Assembly (NCBI RefSeq): GCF_003344625.1
Contig: NZ_QPKJ02000004.1
Coordinates: 186,001 to 250,000 of the forward strand
Direction: 5' to 3'
DNA length: 64,000 bases
Source of the DNA: Solirubrobacter deserti
Lineage (GTDB): Bacteria > Actinomycetota > Thermoleophilia > Solirubrobacterales > Solirubrobacteraceae
Shown here: one piece after another, positions 18,001 through 25,772 of the stretch
How the letters are laid out: the number at the start of each line of letters is the position of its first letter
Position numbering within the stretch: position 1 is the stretch's first letter
The notes under the pieces: model-generated
What the model was told of the DNA's origin: nothing
The model's database searches: none
What the model saw: only the letters and a program-made list of their open reading frames with translations
Translations under genes and position numbers: made by a program

Positions 18001-18319
18001 CAACCGCGTCCAGCCGCTGCGGATGGGCGAGCGGATCATCCATCAGGTATGCCTGCCGTGGCACTGGGGCACGTTCAAGACCAACCCCCAGGGCGTGACG
18101 GGGGACACCGTCAACGACCTGATCGCGATCTCCGGCGACCCGAACACGACCATCCACGAGTCCAAGGCCTTCCGCTGCAACGTCCGCGCGGGCCGGCGCG
18201 CAGGCGAGACGACCGTGCGGCTCGCGGACGTCGACACCGACCAGGACCCGAACGACGACCAGCCGGACTTCGCAAGCAAGACCCCGCACAGCGTGCTGGG
18301 CGACGAGGAGCAGGCCTGA
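15050..18319 (+). CDS. fdhA: Formate dehydrogenase alpha subunit, selenocysteine-containing (in-frame UGA at 15614-15616)
   Basis: A 1089-aa Mo/W-bis-MGD oxidoreductase that oxidises formate to CO2. A [4Fe-4S] domain comes first (CPYCAVGCG, then LCPKG). The sequence then reads ENQARI-UGA-HSSSVPGLGTSFGRG, which aligns with the NQARV-Sec-HGPTV active site of E. coli FdnG; the UGA is codon 189 and should be selenocysteine. Homology to FdnG runs on to the C-terminus (AEAHPVG-like MEAHPVGS, DPHFSRTSAV, YALGWTQH-like YAVGWTQH, GRPGGGIMAMRGH). Naive gene calling splits it at 15616. No twin-arginine signal is visible, so the active site may face the cytoplasm, unlike FdnG. The GTG start overlaps the previous stop. 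Confidence 0.93.
15614..15646 (+). promoter_or_regulatory. Selenocysteine UGA and bacterial SECIS-like hairpin
   Basis: UGA (15614-15616) is followed after 11 nt by a hairpin: GGTGCCC (15628-15634), loop GGTCT, GGGGACC (15640-15646), with one internal G-G mismatch. The GGUCU apical loop and the 11-nt spacing match the E. coli fdhF/fdnG SECIS elements bound by SelB. Confidence 0.88.
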
Positions 18320-19170
18320 TGGAGATCGCCGTCCAGCGCCCCGAGGCCCAGCGCATGGGCTTCTTCACCGACACGACGGTGTGCATCGGCTGCAAGGCGT
18401 GCGAGGTGGCCTGCAAGCAGTGGAACGACCTGCCCGCCGACGACCTGCGCGCCTCGTTGTCCTACGACGCGACGCGCGAGTTGTCGGCCTCGACGTGGCG
18501 CCACGTGCGCTTCGTCGAGACGCTGCGGATCCCCGAGCCCGAGCCGACGCTGAACTTCGTCGAGGCCGCGCTCGGCGCGCAACTGGACCGCTGGGTGTTC
18601 ATGTCCGACGTGTGCAAGCACTGCACCCACGCCGGCTGCCTGGACGCCTGCCCGACAGGCGCGCTCATCCGCACGGAGTTCGAGACGGTGATCGTCCAGA
18701 GCGACGTGTGCAACGGCTGCGGCTATTGCGTGCCTTCGTGCCCGTTCGGCGTCATCGACCGCGACCCCTACGACGGCCGGGCCGCCAAGTGCACGCTCTG
18801 CTACGACCGGCTCGAGGACGGGCTCGAGCCGGCGTGCGCGAAGGCGTGCCCGACCGACTCGATCCAGTTCGGACCGTACGAGGAGCTCGTCGAGCGGGCC
18901 AAGGGCCGCGTGGCGACGCTGCACGAGCGCGGGCTGGAGGGCGCGTACCTGTACGGCGCCGGCGACGAGCCGCAGGACCAGCTCGCGGGCGGGCTCGGCG
19001 CGTTCTTCCTGCTGACCGAGCCGCCCGAGCGCTACGGCCTCCCGGCCCATGCCGACTCGCCCATCCAGCAGAACGGCCCGATCGCCAACGCGACGGGCGT
19101 CGCGGCCGCGTTCGTGGCGGCGGGACTCGCGTTCGGCGCGTTCGCCGCGGCCTTCCGGAAGGCACGATGA
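18319..19170 (+). CDS. fdhB: Formate dehydrogenase beta (iron-sulfur) subunit
   Basis: A 283-aa ferredoxin-like electron carrier with four cysteine clusters: CIGCKACEVAC, CKHCTHAGCLDAC, CNGCGYCVPSC and CTLCYDRL with CAKAC. This fits four [4Fe-4S] centres as in FdnH. A C-terminal hydrophobic helix (TGVAAAFVAAGLAFGAFAAAF) would tether it to the membrane. The ATG shares one base with the fdhA stop (TGATG). It passes electrons from the Mo subunit to the membrane NrfD-type subunit. Confidence 0.93.
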   Translation: MEIAVQRPEAQRMGFFTDTTVCIGCKACEVACKQWNDLPADDLRASLSYDATRELSASTWRHVRFVETLRIPEPEPTLNFVEAALGAQLDRWVFMSDVCKHCTHAGCLDACPTGALIRTEFETVIVQSDVCNGCGYCVPSCPFGVIDRDPYDGRAAKCTLCYDRLEDGLEPACAKACPTDSIQFGPYEELVERAKGRVATLHERGLEGAYLYGAGDEPQDQLAGGLGAFFLLTEPPERYGLPAHADSPIQQNGPIANATGVAAAFVAAGLAFGAFAAAFRKAR

Positions 19171-20273
19171 GCGGGAAGCGCAAGGGCCCGCCGCCCGAGG
19201 ACGTGACGCGGCGGGCGGAGGAGGGCCGCACCGCCGAGGGCCGTGACGTCACGCCCGCGGTGGGGAGGCGCGGCCAGGCGGGCGGCTGGGTGCGCACGGG
19301 GGAGAAGGTCGCGCTGGCCAAGGAGCGCTGGGGCGACGCGCGCTGGTCGTTCCTCTACGACAAGGACACGCGCTACGCGTCCGCGTCGGCCAACGGCTCC
19401 GTGGCCGAGGCCGCGCGCCGGGCCCGCGGCGGCGGGGAGGTCCCGGTCGCCGTCCAGGGCCCGATGATTCACGCCACGCTGTGGACGTGGGAGGTGCCGG
19501 TGTACTTCTTCGTCGGCGGGCTGGCGGCGGGCTCGTCGCTCGTCTCCGTGGCCTGCGACCAGTTCGGCGACCACGAGGGCGCCGAGCTCGCCCGCAAGCT
19601 CGCGCTCGGGGCCGTGCTCCCGGCGCCGCTGCTGCTGATCGCCGACCTCGGGCGCCCCGCGCGCTTCTTGAACATGCTGCGGATCTTCAAGGTCCGCTCG
19701 CCGATGTCCATGGGCGCGTGGTGCCTGGTCGCGTTCTCCACGACCGCGACCGGTGCCGTCGCCGCCGACGTGCTCGGCTTCAAGCGCGCCGGCCGCGCCG
19801 CGGGCGTCGCCACCGCCCTGCTCGGCTCCTACCTCGGGTCCTACACCGGCGCGCTGCTGGCCGCCACCGCCACGCCGCTGTGGGCGCGCTCGCGCGTGCT
19901 GCTGGCACCGATCTTCGTCTGCACCGCGGCAGCCTCCGGCGCGGGCGCCAACCGCCTCCTCCAGCGCTCCGGCCCGACCCGCGAGGCGCTCGGCCACCTC
20001 GAGCTGCTGGCGATGGGCGGCAAGCTCATCCTCTCGCCGATCAACGACCGCCACATCGGCTCGCTCGCGGAGCCTTTGGAGCACCACCGCGCCTACAAGC
20101 TGTCCAACTGGGCGGCCCGCATCGGCGTCGCCCTGCGACTGCTGCGCCGTGGCGGGGACGTCCCGAGCGTGCTCTTCCTGGCCTCCGCCCTTCTGACCCG
20201 CATCGCCTGGATCGAGGCCGGCAAGCAGTCCGCGGGCGACGACGAAGCCGTCGCCCGCATGGCTCGCCGCTAG
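19167..20273 (+). CDS. nrfD: NrfD/PsrC-type membrane subunit of formate dehydrogenase
   Basis: A 368-aa protein. A charged N-terminal stretch of about 100 residues precedes a multi-helix NrfD domain (TLWTWEVPVYFFVGGLAAGS, LLIADLGRPARFLNMLRIFK, RSPMSMGAWCL). NrfD proteins bind quinone without haem, so this replaces the cytochrome b FdnI of E. coli. ATGA overlap with fdhB. The C-terminal 4 nt overlap the convergent methyltransferase gene. With CydAB in the same operon, quinol made here can be oxidised directly with O2. Confidence 0.9.
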   Translation: MSGKRKGPPPEDVTRRAEEGRTAEGRDVTPAVGRRGQAGGWVRTGEKVALAKERWGDARWSFLYDKDTRYASASANGSVAEAARRARGGGEVPVAVQGPMIHATLWTWEVPVYFFVGGLAAGSSLVSVACDQFGDHEGAELARKLALGAVLPAPLLLIADLGRPARFLNMLRIFKVRSPMSMGAWCLVAFSTTATGAVAADVLGFKRAGRAAGVATALLGSYLGSYTGALLAATATPLWARSRVLLAPIFVCTAAASGAGANRLLQRSGPTREALGHLELLAMGGKLILSPINDRHIGSLAEPLEHHRAYKLSNWAARIGVALRLLRRGGDVPSVLFLASALLTRIAWIEAGKQSAGDDEAVARMARR

Positions 20274-20887
20274 CGCGCCGGTGGGCGCAGGATGTCCGCG
20301 CGCATCGGGACCGGGAAGTCCCCGGGCTTGAATCGGCCCGCGAGCTGGTGCTCGACGGCGGCCCAACTGTCGCCGCGGGTGGGGTCGGCGGCCAGCACGC
20401 GCTCGCGCAGCTCCTCCAGCCGGTCCAGCCGCACGGTGACCTCGTACTCGATCGTGTCGACGTGCTCGAAGCCGCTGGTGCGGATCGCCGCCTGCGCCTT
20501 CGCGCGGACCTCGGTCTCGTCGTCGACCGGGCGCAGCAGCTCGAAGAACTCGCCCTCGGGCAGCGGCTCGGCGATGTAGACGTACTCGCGCACGACGCGA
20601 GCCAGCTCCGGGAACGCGTCCCGCGGGTCGGGCACGTGGTGCAGGCTGCGCATCAGCGTGGCCACGTCGACGGACTGGTCGCGCAGCGGCAGCCGCTCGG
20701 CGCCGCCCTTCAGATAGCGGCCCTCGGGGTCGAGCCAGTGGGCGTCCTTGATGTCGATGTCGACGCCGATCGCGTCCGCGCCCGCCTCGCGGAGCGCGCG
20801 GACGAACGTGCCGTCGCCGCAGCCGACGTCGACCACGGTGCGGCCTTCGAGATCGATGGCGTTCGCGAGCACCTCGATGTCATCCAT
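20270..20887 (-). CDS. Class I SAM-dependent methyltransferase
   Basis: A 205-aa protein with motif I VVDVGCGDGTF (residues 18-28), the acidic post-I residue in IGVDIDI, and LRSLHHVPDP, matching the small Methyltransf_11 group. It contains PLRDQSVDVATLM as motif II. Substrate unknown. The ATG at 20887 was chosen because the conserved fold starts about 15 residues later; upstream sequence is shared with the promoter of the divergent gene (start 20915). Confidence 0.82.
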   Translation of the reverse strand: MDDIEVLANAIDLEGRTVVDVGCGDGTFVRALREAGADAIGVDIDIKDAHWLDPEGRYLKGGAERLPLRDQSVDVATLMRSLHHVPDPRDAFPELARVVREYVYIAEPLPEGEFFELLRPVDDETEVRAKAQAAIRTSGFEHVDTIEYEVTVRLDRLEELRERVLAADPTRGDSWAAVEHQLAGRFKPGDFPVPMRADILRPPAR

Positions 20888-20901
20888 AGGTGCATTGAGC
20901 G

Positions 20902-20907
20902 TACGCT
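20902..20907 (+). promoter_or_regulatory. -10-like hexamer TACGCT before the LURP-one-like gene
   Basis: It ends 7 nt before the ATG at 20915; candidate leaderless promoter. Confidence 0.3.
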
Positions 20908-20914
20908 GAGGGCG

Positions 20915-21514
20915 ATGGTCGAACCGAACGAGCACGACGTCTTCGAGCTGCGCCAGCGCATCAAGCTGGTCATCAACCAGTACGAGTTCACGCTCCCGGG
21001 CGGCGAGCCGGTGTGCTTCGTGGAGCAGAAGCGGTTCGCCTTCAAGGAGGACATCCGCTTCTACACCGACGACTCGAAGTCGGTCGAGCTGATGCGCCTG
21101 AAGGCGCGCCAGCGCTTTGACCCGAGCGCCCGCTACGACGTCACCGATGCGTCCGGCGCGGCCATCGGCCAGATCCAGAAGGTATTCGGCGCGAGCCTGT
21201 TGCGCTCGACGTACAAGCTGTTCGACGCCGGCGGCAGCGAGACCGCGACCGTGCAGGAGAAGAGCGTCGGCGTCGCGCTGTTCCGGCGCTTCGTCGGCTT
21301 CATCCCGTTCATCGGCGGCTTCGCGGACTGGCTGCCGATCCCGTACCACTTCGACTTCGTGCGCGGCGGCCAGGTGCTCGGCACGCACACGCGCCAGACG
21401 CTGAAGTTCCGCGACACGTACACGATCGACTTCTCGGCCGATCCCGGCCGGACGCTGGATCGCCGCCTCGTGCTCGCCACCGCGGTCGGACTGGACGCCC
21501 TGCAGGCGCGCTGA
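20915..21514 (+). CDS. LURP-one-related / scramblase-fold protein
   Basis: A 199-aa protein with FELRQRIKLVINQYEF near the N-terminus, repeated beta strands such as PVCFVEQKRFAFKEDIRFY and YDVTDASGAAIGQIQK, and FVGFIPFIGGFADWLPIPYHF. This pattern matches the LURP-one (DUF567)/Tubby C-terminal-like fold. The biochemical role in bacteria is unknown. It starts at ATG and shares TGATG with the next gene, so the two are co-expressed. Confidence 0.65.
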   Translation: MVEPNEHDVFELRQRIKLVINQYEFTLPGGEPVCFVEQKRFAFKEDIRFYTDDSKSVELMRLKARQRFDPSARYDVTDASGAAIGQIQKVFGASLLRSTYKLFDAGGSETATVQEKSVGVALFRRFVGFIPFIGGFADWLPIPYHFDFVRGGQVLGTHTRQTLKFRDTYTIDFSADPGRTLDRRLVLATAVGLDALQAR

Positions 21515-21858
21515 TGCCGACCTGGGACGACGTGCGCGCGGTCGCCGCCCGCCTCCCCGGGTGCGAGGAGTCGACCTCGTACGGCACGCCGTCCCTGAAG
21601 GTCCGCGGCAAGTTCATCTGCCGCCTGCGCACCGACCCCGACGCGCTCGTCGTGCGCTGCATCGACGTCGACGACGCCGAAGCGCTCAAGCTCGGCCAGC
21701 CCGACGTCTTCTTCTCCACGCCGCACTACGACGGCTGGCCGGGTGTGCTCGTCCGCCTCGACGCCGTCACGCCGGACCAGCTCGCCGAGCTGATCGAGGA
21801 CGCGTGGCGCCTCCAGGCGCCCAAGCGCGTGGTCGCGGCCTACGACAAGGGTGAGTAG
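21514..21858 (+). CDS. MmcQ/YjbR family protein
   Basis: A 114-aa single-domain protein of the YjbR fold (MPTWDDVRAVAARLPGCEES, YGTPSLKVRGKFICRL, TPHYDGWPGVLVRLD). This family resembles a DNA-binding 'double wing' fold but has no established role. It overlaps both neighbours by a few nt, so it sits in a three-gene operon with the LURP-one-like and AlkZ-like genes. Confidence 0.85.
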   Translation: MPTWDDVRAVAARLPGCEESTSYGTPSLKVRGKFICRLRTDPDALVVRCIDVDDAEALKLGQPDVFFSTPHYDGWPGVLVRLDAVTPDQLAELIEDAWRLQAPKRVVAAYDKGE

Positions 21859-22726
21859 CGATCGCGCGGTGCCGCGCGGCAAGGCCACGGCGGGTGGCCG
21901 CGCCGCGGCGGCGGGCGGCGACGCCGCGGCCTCGCCGGCGGTCGTCGCCCGCGCTCGCGCGCGCAGCCAGTGGCTGCACGCGCCCGGCGGCGGCGACGTC
22001 GTGCGCCACCTGCTCGCCGTGCAGGCCCAGGACGCGGGCAGCGTCCCGTACGCGCTCGCCGCGCGCGGCGGCGCGTTCCGCGACGGCCTGCTCGTCACCT
22101 GGCTCATGCGTTCGACGCTGCACCTCGTCGACGCCGACGACCTCGCCTGGCTGCACCCGCTGTTCGCGCCCCGGATGGTCGCCGCGAACGAGCGTCGCCT
22201 GCGCCAGCTCAGCGTGACGACCGACCACACGGACGCGCTCGTCGCGGCGCTCCCGGCGACCCGCGCCGAGCTCGCCGCGCAGTTCGACCTGCCCGGCCAG
22301 GCGCTCCCGCACGCGTTGCACCGCGCTGCGATCCTCGGCCGCCTCGCGATGACGCCCGAGCGCGTCTACATCCCCATCGAGATCAAGTGGCGGGCTCCCG
22401 ACCTCGACGAGCTCGCGCGTCGCTACTACGCGTGCCACGCCGGCGCCGATCGGCGCGATCTCGCCTACTGGTCCGGGCTCCCCCTGCGCGACTGTCGGCC
22501 GCCCACCAGCACGGCCCTCGAGGATGGCCCTGTGCCGGATGTGCTGATCCCCGCGTTCGACGAGCTGCTGCTCGGCTGGCGCGACCGCACGCCGACCGTT
22601 CCCGCCGAGCACGCCAAGCGCGTCCATCCCGGCGGCGGCATCCTGCGCGCGGTCGTGCTCGAGGACGGGGTGGCCGTCGGCACGTGGTCGCGCGCGGGCG
22701 GCCGGGTCAGCGTCGAACGTTTTTGA
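21851..22726 (+). CDS. Winged-helix DNA-binding protein, AlkZ/YcaQ-like DNA glycosylase family
   Basis: A 291-aa protein of the HTH_42 family. After a low-complexity Ala/Gly N-terminus it has VRHLLAVQAQDAGSVPYAL; the QxQ (Gln58, Gln60) is the catalytic motif of AlkZ-type glycosylases, which unhook interstrand crosslinks or remove bulky alkyl adducts. WLMRSTLHLVDADDLAWL and PAFDELLLGWRDR are further family blocks. The GTG start overlaps the YjbR gene by 8 nt. Shorter than AlkZ (about 370 aa), so it may act on other lesions or be non-catalytic. Convergent overlap of 20 nt with plsC. Confidence 0.75.
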   Translation: MSSDRAVPRGKATAGGRAAAAGGDAAASPAVVARARARSQWLHAPGGGDVVRHLLAVQAQDAGSVPYALAARGGAFRDGLLVTWLMRSTLHLVDADDLAWLHPLFAPRMVAANERRLRQLSVTTDHTDALVAALPATRAELAAQFDLPGQALPHALHRAAILGRLAMTPERVYIPIEIKWRAPDLDELARRYYACHAGADRRDLAYWSGLPLRDCRPPTSTALEDGPVPDVLIPAFDELLLGWRDRTPTVPAEHAKRVHPGGGILRAVVLEDGVAVGTWSRAGGRVSVERF

Positions 22727-23531
22727 ACGGGCCCTTCTTCTTGCGGCGCAGCGCCTTCGGCACCTTTGGAACCGGAAGCCGCTTCCTCTTCTTTTGCTGC
22801 TGCTGGTAGGCGATGCCGCCGCCCGCCGCGCCGAGGCCGGCCAGCACCGCGGCGACGAGCCCGGGGTTGGCGCGCAGGCGCTTGAACTCGCGCTCGACCT
22901 CGGGCCAGACCTGGTTCTCGATCAGGTCCTGCGCCGCCTCCGGCGTGGCCTCGAGGTCGGCGGGCTCAATCGCGGGCGCGAAGGACACCTGCACCTTGAC
23001 CGGCTTCGGGAACCAGCCCCAGGCGAACAGCTTGTCCGTGCCGGTGATCGCGCACGGGACGATCGGCGCCTTGGCCTCGATCGCGAGGCGGCCGACGCCA
23101 CGCCGCGGCTCGCGCAGCGTCTCCGGATCCCGGTGGCGCGTGCCCTCCGGGAACATCGCCAGCACGCGGCCCTGATCGAGGTGGTAGCGGGCGGTCGCCA
23201 GCGCGTCGGGATCCGCCGTTCCGCGCCGGACCGGGAACGCGCCGAGCCCGCTCAGCAGCCGCGCCGTCTTCTTGCCCTCGAAGAGCTCGGTCTTGGCCAT
23301 GAAGTGCAGGTGGCGCGTCGTGGCGAGCCCGATGAAGAATGAGTCGTAGAAGCTCTTGTGGTTGGGCGCGATGATCACGGGCCCCTCGGGTGGGACGTAC
23401 TCGCGCCCGGTGACCTTGAAGCGGTACCACGTGGCGGCGATCGGGGTCAGCACGAAACGCGCGGTCTCGTACACCCACGATGTACCGCGCTTGCGGGAGA
23501 GGGCGTGCGCCTCTTCGTTCGACAAGGCCAT
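22707..23531 (-). CDS. plsC: 1-acyl-sn-glycerol-3-phosphate acyltransferase family (PlsC)
   Basis: A 274-aa membrane-associated acyltransferase. It has motif I NHKSFYD (His58-x4-Asp63), motif III FPEGTR (127-132) and IVPCAITGTDKLF as motif IV. These are the signatures of LPA acyltransferases, which make phosphatidic acid. The C-terminal 40 residues are a very basic tail (QQQQKKRKR, RRKKKGPFK) after a small hydrophobic stretch, which is unusual and may bind membranes. Divergent from the dpgC-like gene across 20 nt. Confidence 0.88.
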   Translation of the reverse strand: MALSNEEAHALSRKRGTSWVYETARFVLTPIAATWYRFKVTGREYVPPEGPVIIAPNHKSFYDSFFIGLATTRHLHFMAKTELFEGKKTARLLSGLGAFPVRRGTADPDALATARYHLDQGRVLAMFPEGTRHRDPETLREPRRGVGRLAIEAKAPIVPCAITGTDKLFAWGWFPKPVKVQVSFAPAIEPADLEATPEAAQDLIENQVWPEVEREFKRLRANPGLVAAVLAGLGAAGGGIAYQQQQKKRKRLPVPKVPKALRRKKKGPFKNVRR

Positions 23532-23538
23532 AAGCGCG

Positions 23539-23544
23539 TAGATT
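23539..23544 (+). promoter_or_regulatory. -10-like hexamer TAGATT before the DpgC-like gene
   Basis: It ends 7 nt before the ATG at 23552 and lies between two divergent genes; candidate leaderless promoter. Confidence 0.35.
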
Positions 23545-23551
23545 CTTGCTC

Positions 23552-24616
23552 ATGGAGGCTCGGCGGCTCTATCTCGAGCTCACGGACGGCCTCACGCGCC
23601 CGCTCCGGGCCGAGGAGCTCGTCTACGCCGTACCCGGGCTGCCGGCCCGCGAGGACGTCGCCGCCGAGCGCGAGAAGCCGCAGAAGGACAAGGCGGGGCT
23701 GGAGATCGCGCAGGGCGCGTTCCTGGCTGACGTGCTCGCCGAGCCCGACACCGGACGTCACCTGATCGAGACGATGTTGGCGCCGACGCCGCTCGCGCTC
23801 GAGCACGCCGAAGCCTTCGCCCGCGACGGCCACGTGGACCTCGGCCGCGCCCACGCGCAGCGCCACGGCAACGTCGGCATCGTCGAACTGCGCAACCCGC
23901 GCCACCTCAACGCCGAGGACGACACGACCCTCGGCCCGCTGGAAGCCGGCATCGACCTCCTCCTGCTCGACGAGGCCACCGAGATCTGCGTGCTCCGCGG
24001 CGGCGTCGTCGACCACCCGCGCTACGCCGGCCGCCGCATCTTCGGCGCCGGCCTGAACCTCACGCACCTCTACCGCGGCCAGATCTCCTACCTGTTCTTC
24101 CCCGTCCGCGACCTCGGCCTCGTCCACAAGGTGTTCCGCGCCGACAAGCTCTGGATCGCCGCGGCCGAGACGTTCGCGATCGGCGGCGGCTGTCAGCTGC
24201 TGCTCACGGTCGACCACATCCTGTGCGAGCGCGGCACCCGCCTCACGCTCCCGGCGCGCAACGAGGGCATCATCCCCGGCGCCGCGAACCTGCGGCTCCC
24301 GCGCTTCGTCGGCGACCGCCGCGCACGCCAGGCGATCCTCTCCGGCAGCGAGCTCACCCCCGAGGAGCTGGCCGACGAGCTCGTCGAGCCGGGGGAGATG
24401 GACGCGGCGATCGAGCGGCGCGCCGCGGCGCTCTCCAGCGCCGGCGCGGTGAGCGGGGTCGCCAACCGCAAGGCGTTCCGCGTCGGCCAGGAGCCGCTCG
24501 ACGTCTTCCGCGAGTACATGTCCGTGTACTGCCGCGAGCAGGCCGTCTGCTCCTTCAGCCCTGCCCTCATCCGCAACCTGGAGGAGCACTGGCGTGCCCA
24601 CGAGAGAGGCGATTGA
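23552..24616 (+). CDS. DpgC-like cofactor-free arylacetyl-CoA dioxygenase (crotonase superfamily)
   Basis: A 354-aa crotonase-fold protein. It has the long N-terminal helical part of DpgC (EIAQGAFLADVLAEPDTG) and the signature region FGAGLNLTHLYRGQISYLF, then RDLGLVHKVFR, FAIGGGCQLLLTVDHIL and LPARNEGIIPGAANLRLPRF. DpgC, the (3,5-dihydroxyphenyl)acetyl-CoA 1,2-dioxygenase of vancomycin-type pathways, inserts O2 without metal or cofactor and yields an arylglyoxylate plus CoA. No glycopeptide genes are nearby. The next gene, a PaaK-like CoA ligase, overlaps it by 23 nt, so an arylacetate is the likely starting substrate. The ATG at 23552 is preferred over the TTG at 23546. Confidence 0.78.
   Translation: MEARRLYLELTDGLTRPLRAEELVYAVPGLPAREDVAAEREKPQKDKAGLEIAQGAFLADVLAEPDTGRHLIETMLAPTPLALEHAEAFARDGHVDLGRAHAQRHGNVGIVELRNPRHLNAEDDTTLGPLEAGIDLLLLDEATEICVLRGGVVDHPRYAGRRIFGAGLNLTHLYRGQISYLFFPVRDLGLVHKVFRADKLWIAAAETFAIGGGCQLLLTVDHILCERGTRLTLPARNEGIIPGAANLRLPRFVGDRRARQAILSGSELTPEELADELVEPGEMDAAIERRAAALSSAGAVSGVANRKAFRVGQEPLDVFREYMSVYCREQAVCSFSPALIRNLEEHWRAHERGD
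24580..24586 (+). promoter_or_regulatory. Ribosome binding site GGAGGAG of the PaaK-like gene
   Basis: GGAGGAG lies inside the end of the dpgC-like gene, 7 nt before the GTG at 24594, and fixes that start. One of the few strong Shine-Dalgarno sequences in the window. Confidence 0.7.
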
Positions 24617-25772
24617 GCGCGTCGTCGAGCGGGTGCGCCGGACGCCGCTCGCGGCGCGCATCCCGGACGGCTGGGAGCAGCTGACCGACCTCCCGTTCAC
24701 CGTCAAGGACGACCTGCGCGAGCACTACCCGCTCGGCCTGGTCACGGTCCCGCACGACCAGCTGCGCCGCATCCACGCGTCCTCCGGCACGCGCGGCAAG
24801 CCGACCGTCGTCGCCTACAGCCAGCACGACCTCGACGTCTGGACGGAGGTCATGGCCTACTGCATGACGATGGCCGGCGTGCGGCCCGGCATGGTCGTCC
24901 ACAACGCGCTCGGCTACGGGCTCTTCACCGGCGGGCTCGGCTTCCACATGGGCGCGGAGCGCATCGGCGCGCTGGTGATCCCCGCCTCCGGCGGCGTCAC
25001 CACGCGTCAGGCGCTCCTGCTCCGCGACCTCGGCGGCCAGGTCCTGTGCGCGACCCCGAGCTACGCCCTGCACATCGCGCAGGGCCTGCGCGAAGCCGGG
25101 ATCGAGGACCTCGAGCTGCGCATCGGGATGTTCGGCGCTGAGCCGTGGACGGAGGCGATGCGTGCCCAGATCGAGGCCGAGCTCGGTCTCACCGCGCTGA
25201 ACATGTACGGGCTGTCGGAGATCATCGGGCCGGGCGTCGCGGCCGAGTGCCCGGAGGCCCGCGACGGCCTGCACGTGATGGAGGACCATTTCGCGGTCGA
25301 GGTCGTCGACCCAGCCACGGGCGCGCCGGTCCCCGACGGCACCGACGGCGAGCTCGTCTTCACCACGCTCACCAAGGAGGCGATGCCGCTGCTGCGCTAC
25401 CGGACGGGCGACATCGCTTCGCTCACGCGCGAGCCGTGCCCGTGCGGGCGCCCGTTCGCCCGCATGAGCGCCGTGCGCGGCCGCCGCGACGACATGCTGA
25501 TCATCCGCGGCGTGAACCTCTACCCGTCGCAGATCGAGGACGTGCTGCTGGGCGTCGAGGGCGTCTCCCCGCATTACCAGCTGATCGTCGAGCGCCCGCA
25601 GCACCTCGACGAGCTGACGGTCCTGTGCGAGGGCCGCGGCCCGGACCTCGCGCGCCGCGTCAAGCACGCGATCCGCGAGCAGACCGGCGTGAACGTCCGC
25701 GTTCAGGTCCGGCCGATGGGCGAGATCCCGCGCAGCGAGGGCAAGGCCGTGCGCGTCATCGATCGTCGCTGA
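24594..25772 (+). CDS. Phenylacetate-CoA ligase-like adenylate-forming enzyme
   Basis: A 392-aa ATP-dependent CoA ligase of the PaaK group. Motifs: the P-loop-like SSGTRGKPTVV, the substrate/adenylate motif MYGLSEIIGPGVAAEC, RTGDIASL, and the hinge/C-terminal RGRRDDMLIIRGVNLYPSQIED. PaaK converts phenylacetate to phenylacetyl-CoA. It is about 40 aa shorter than typical PaaK, mostly at the N-terminus. Coupled to the DpgC-like dioxygenase, it probably activates an aryl-acetic acid. No paaABCDE epoxidase genes are present. Confidence 0.85.
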   Translation: MPTREAIERVVERVRRTPLAARIPDGWEQLTDLPFTVKDDLREHYPLGLVTVPHDQLRRIHASSGTRGKPTVVAYSQHDLDVWTEVMAYCMTMAGVRPGMVVHNALGYGLFTGGLGFHMGAERIGALVIPASGGVTTRQALLLRDLGGQVLCATPSYALHIAQGLREAGIEDLELRIGMFGAEPWTEAMRAQIEAELGLTALNMYGLSEIIGPGVAAECPEARDGLHVMEDHFAVEVVDPATGAPVPDGTDGELVFTTLTKEAMPLLRYRTGDIASLTREPCPCGRPFARMSAVRGRRDDMLIIRGVNLYPSQIEDVLLGVEGVSPHYQLIVERPQHLDELTVLCEGRGPDLARRVKHAIREQTGVNVRVQVRPMGEIPRSEGKAVRVIDRR

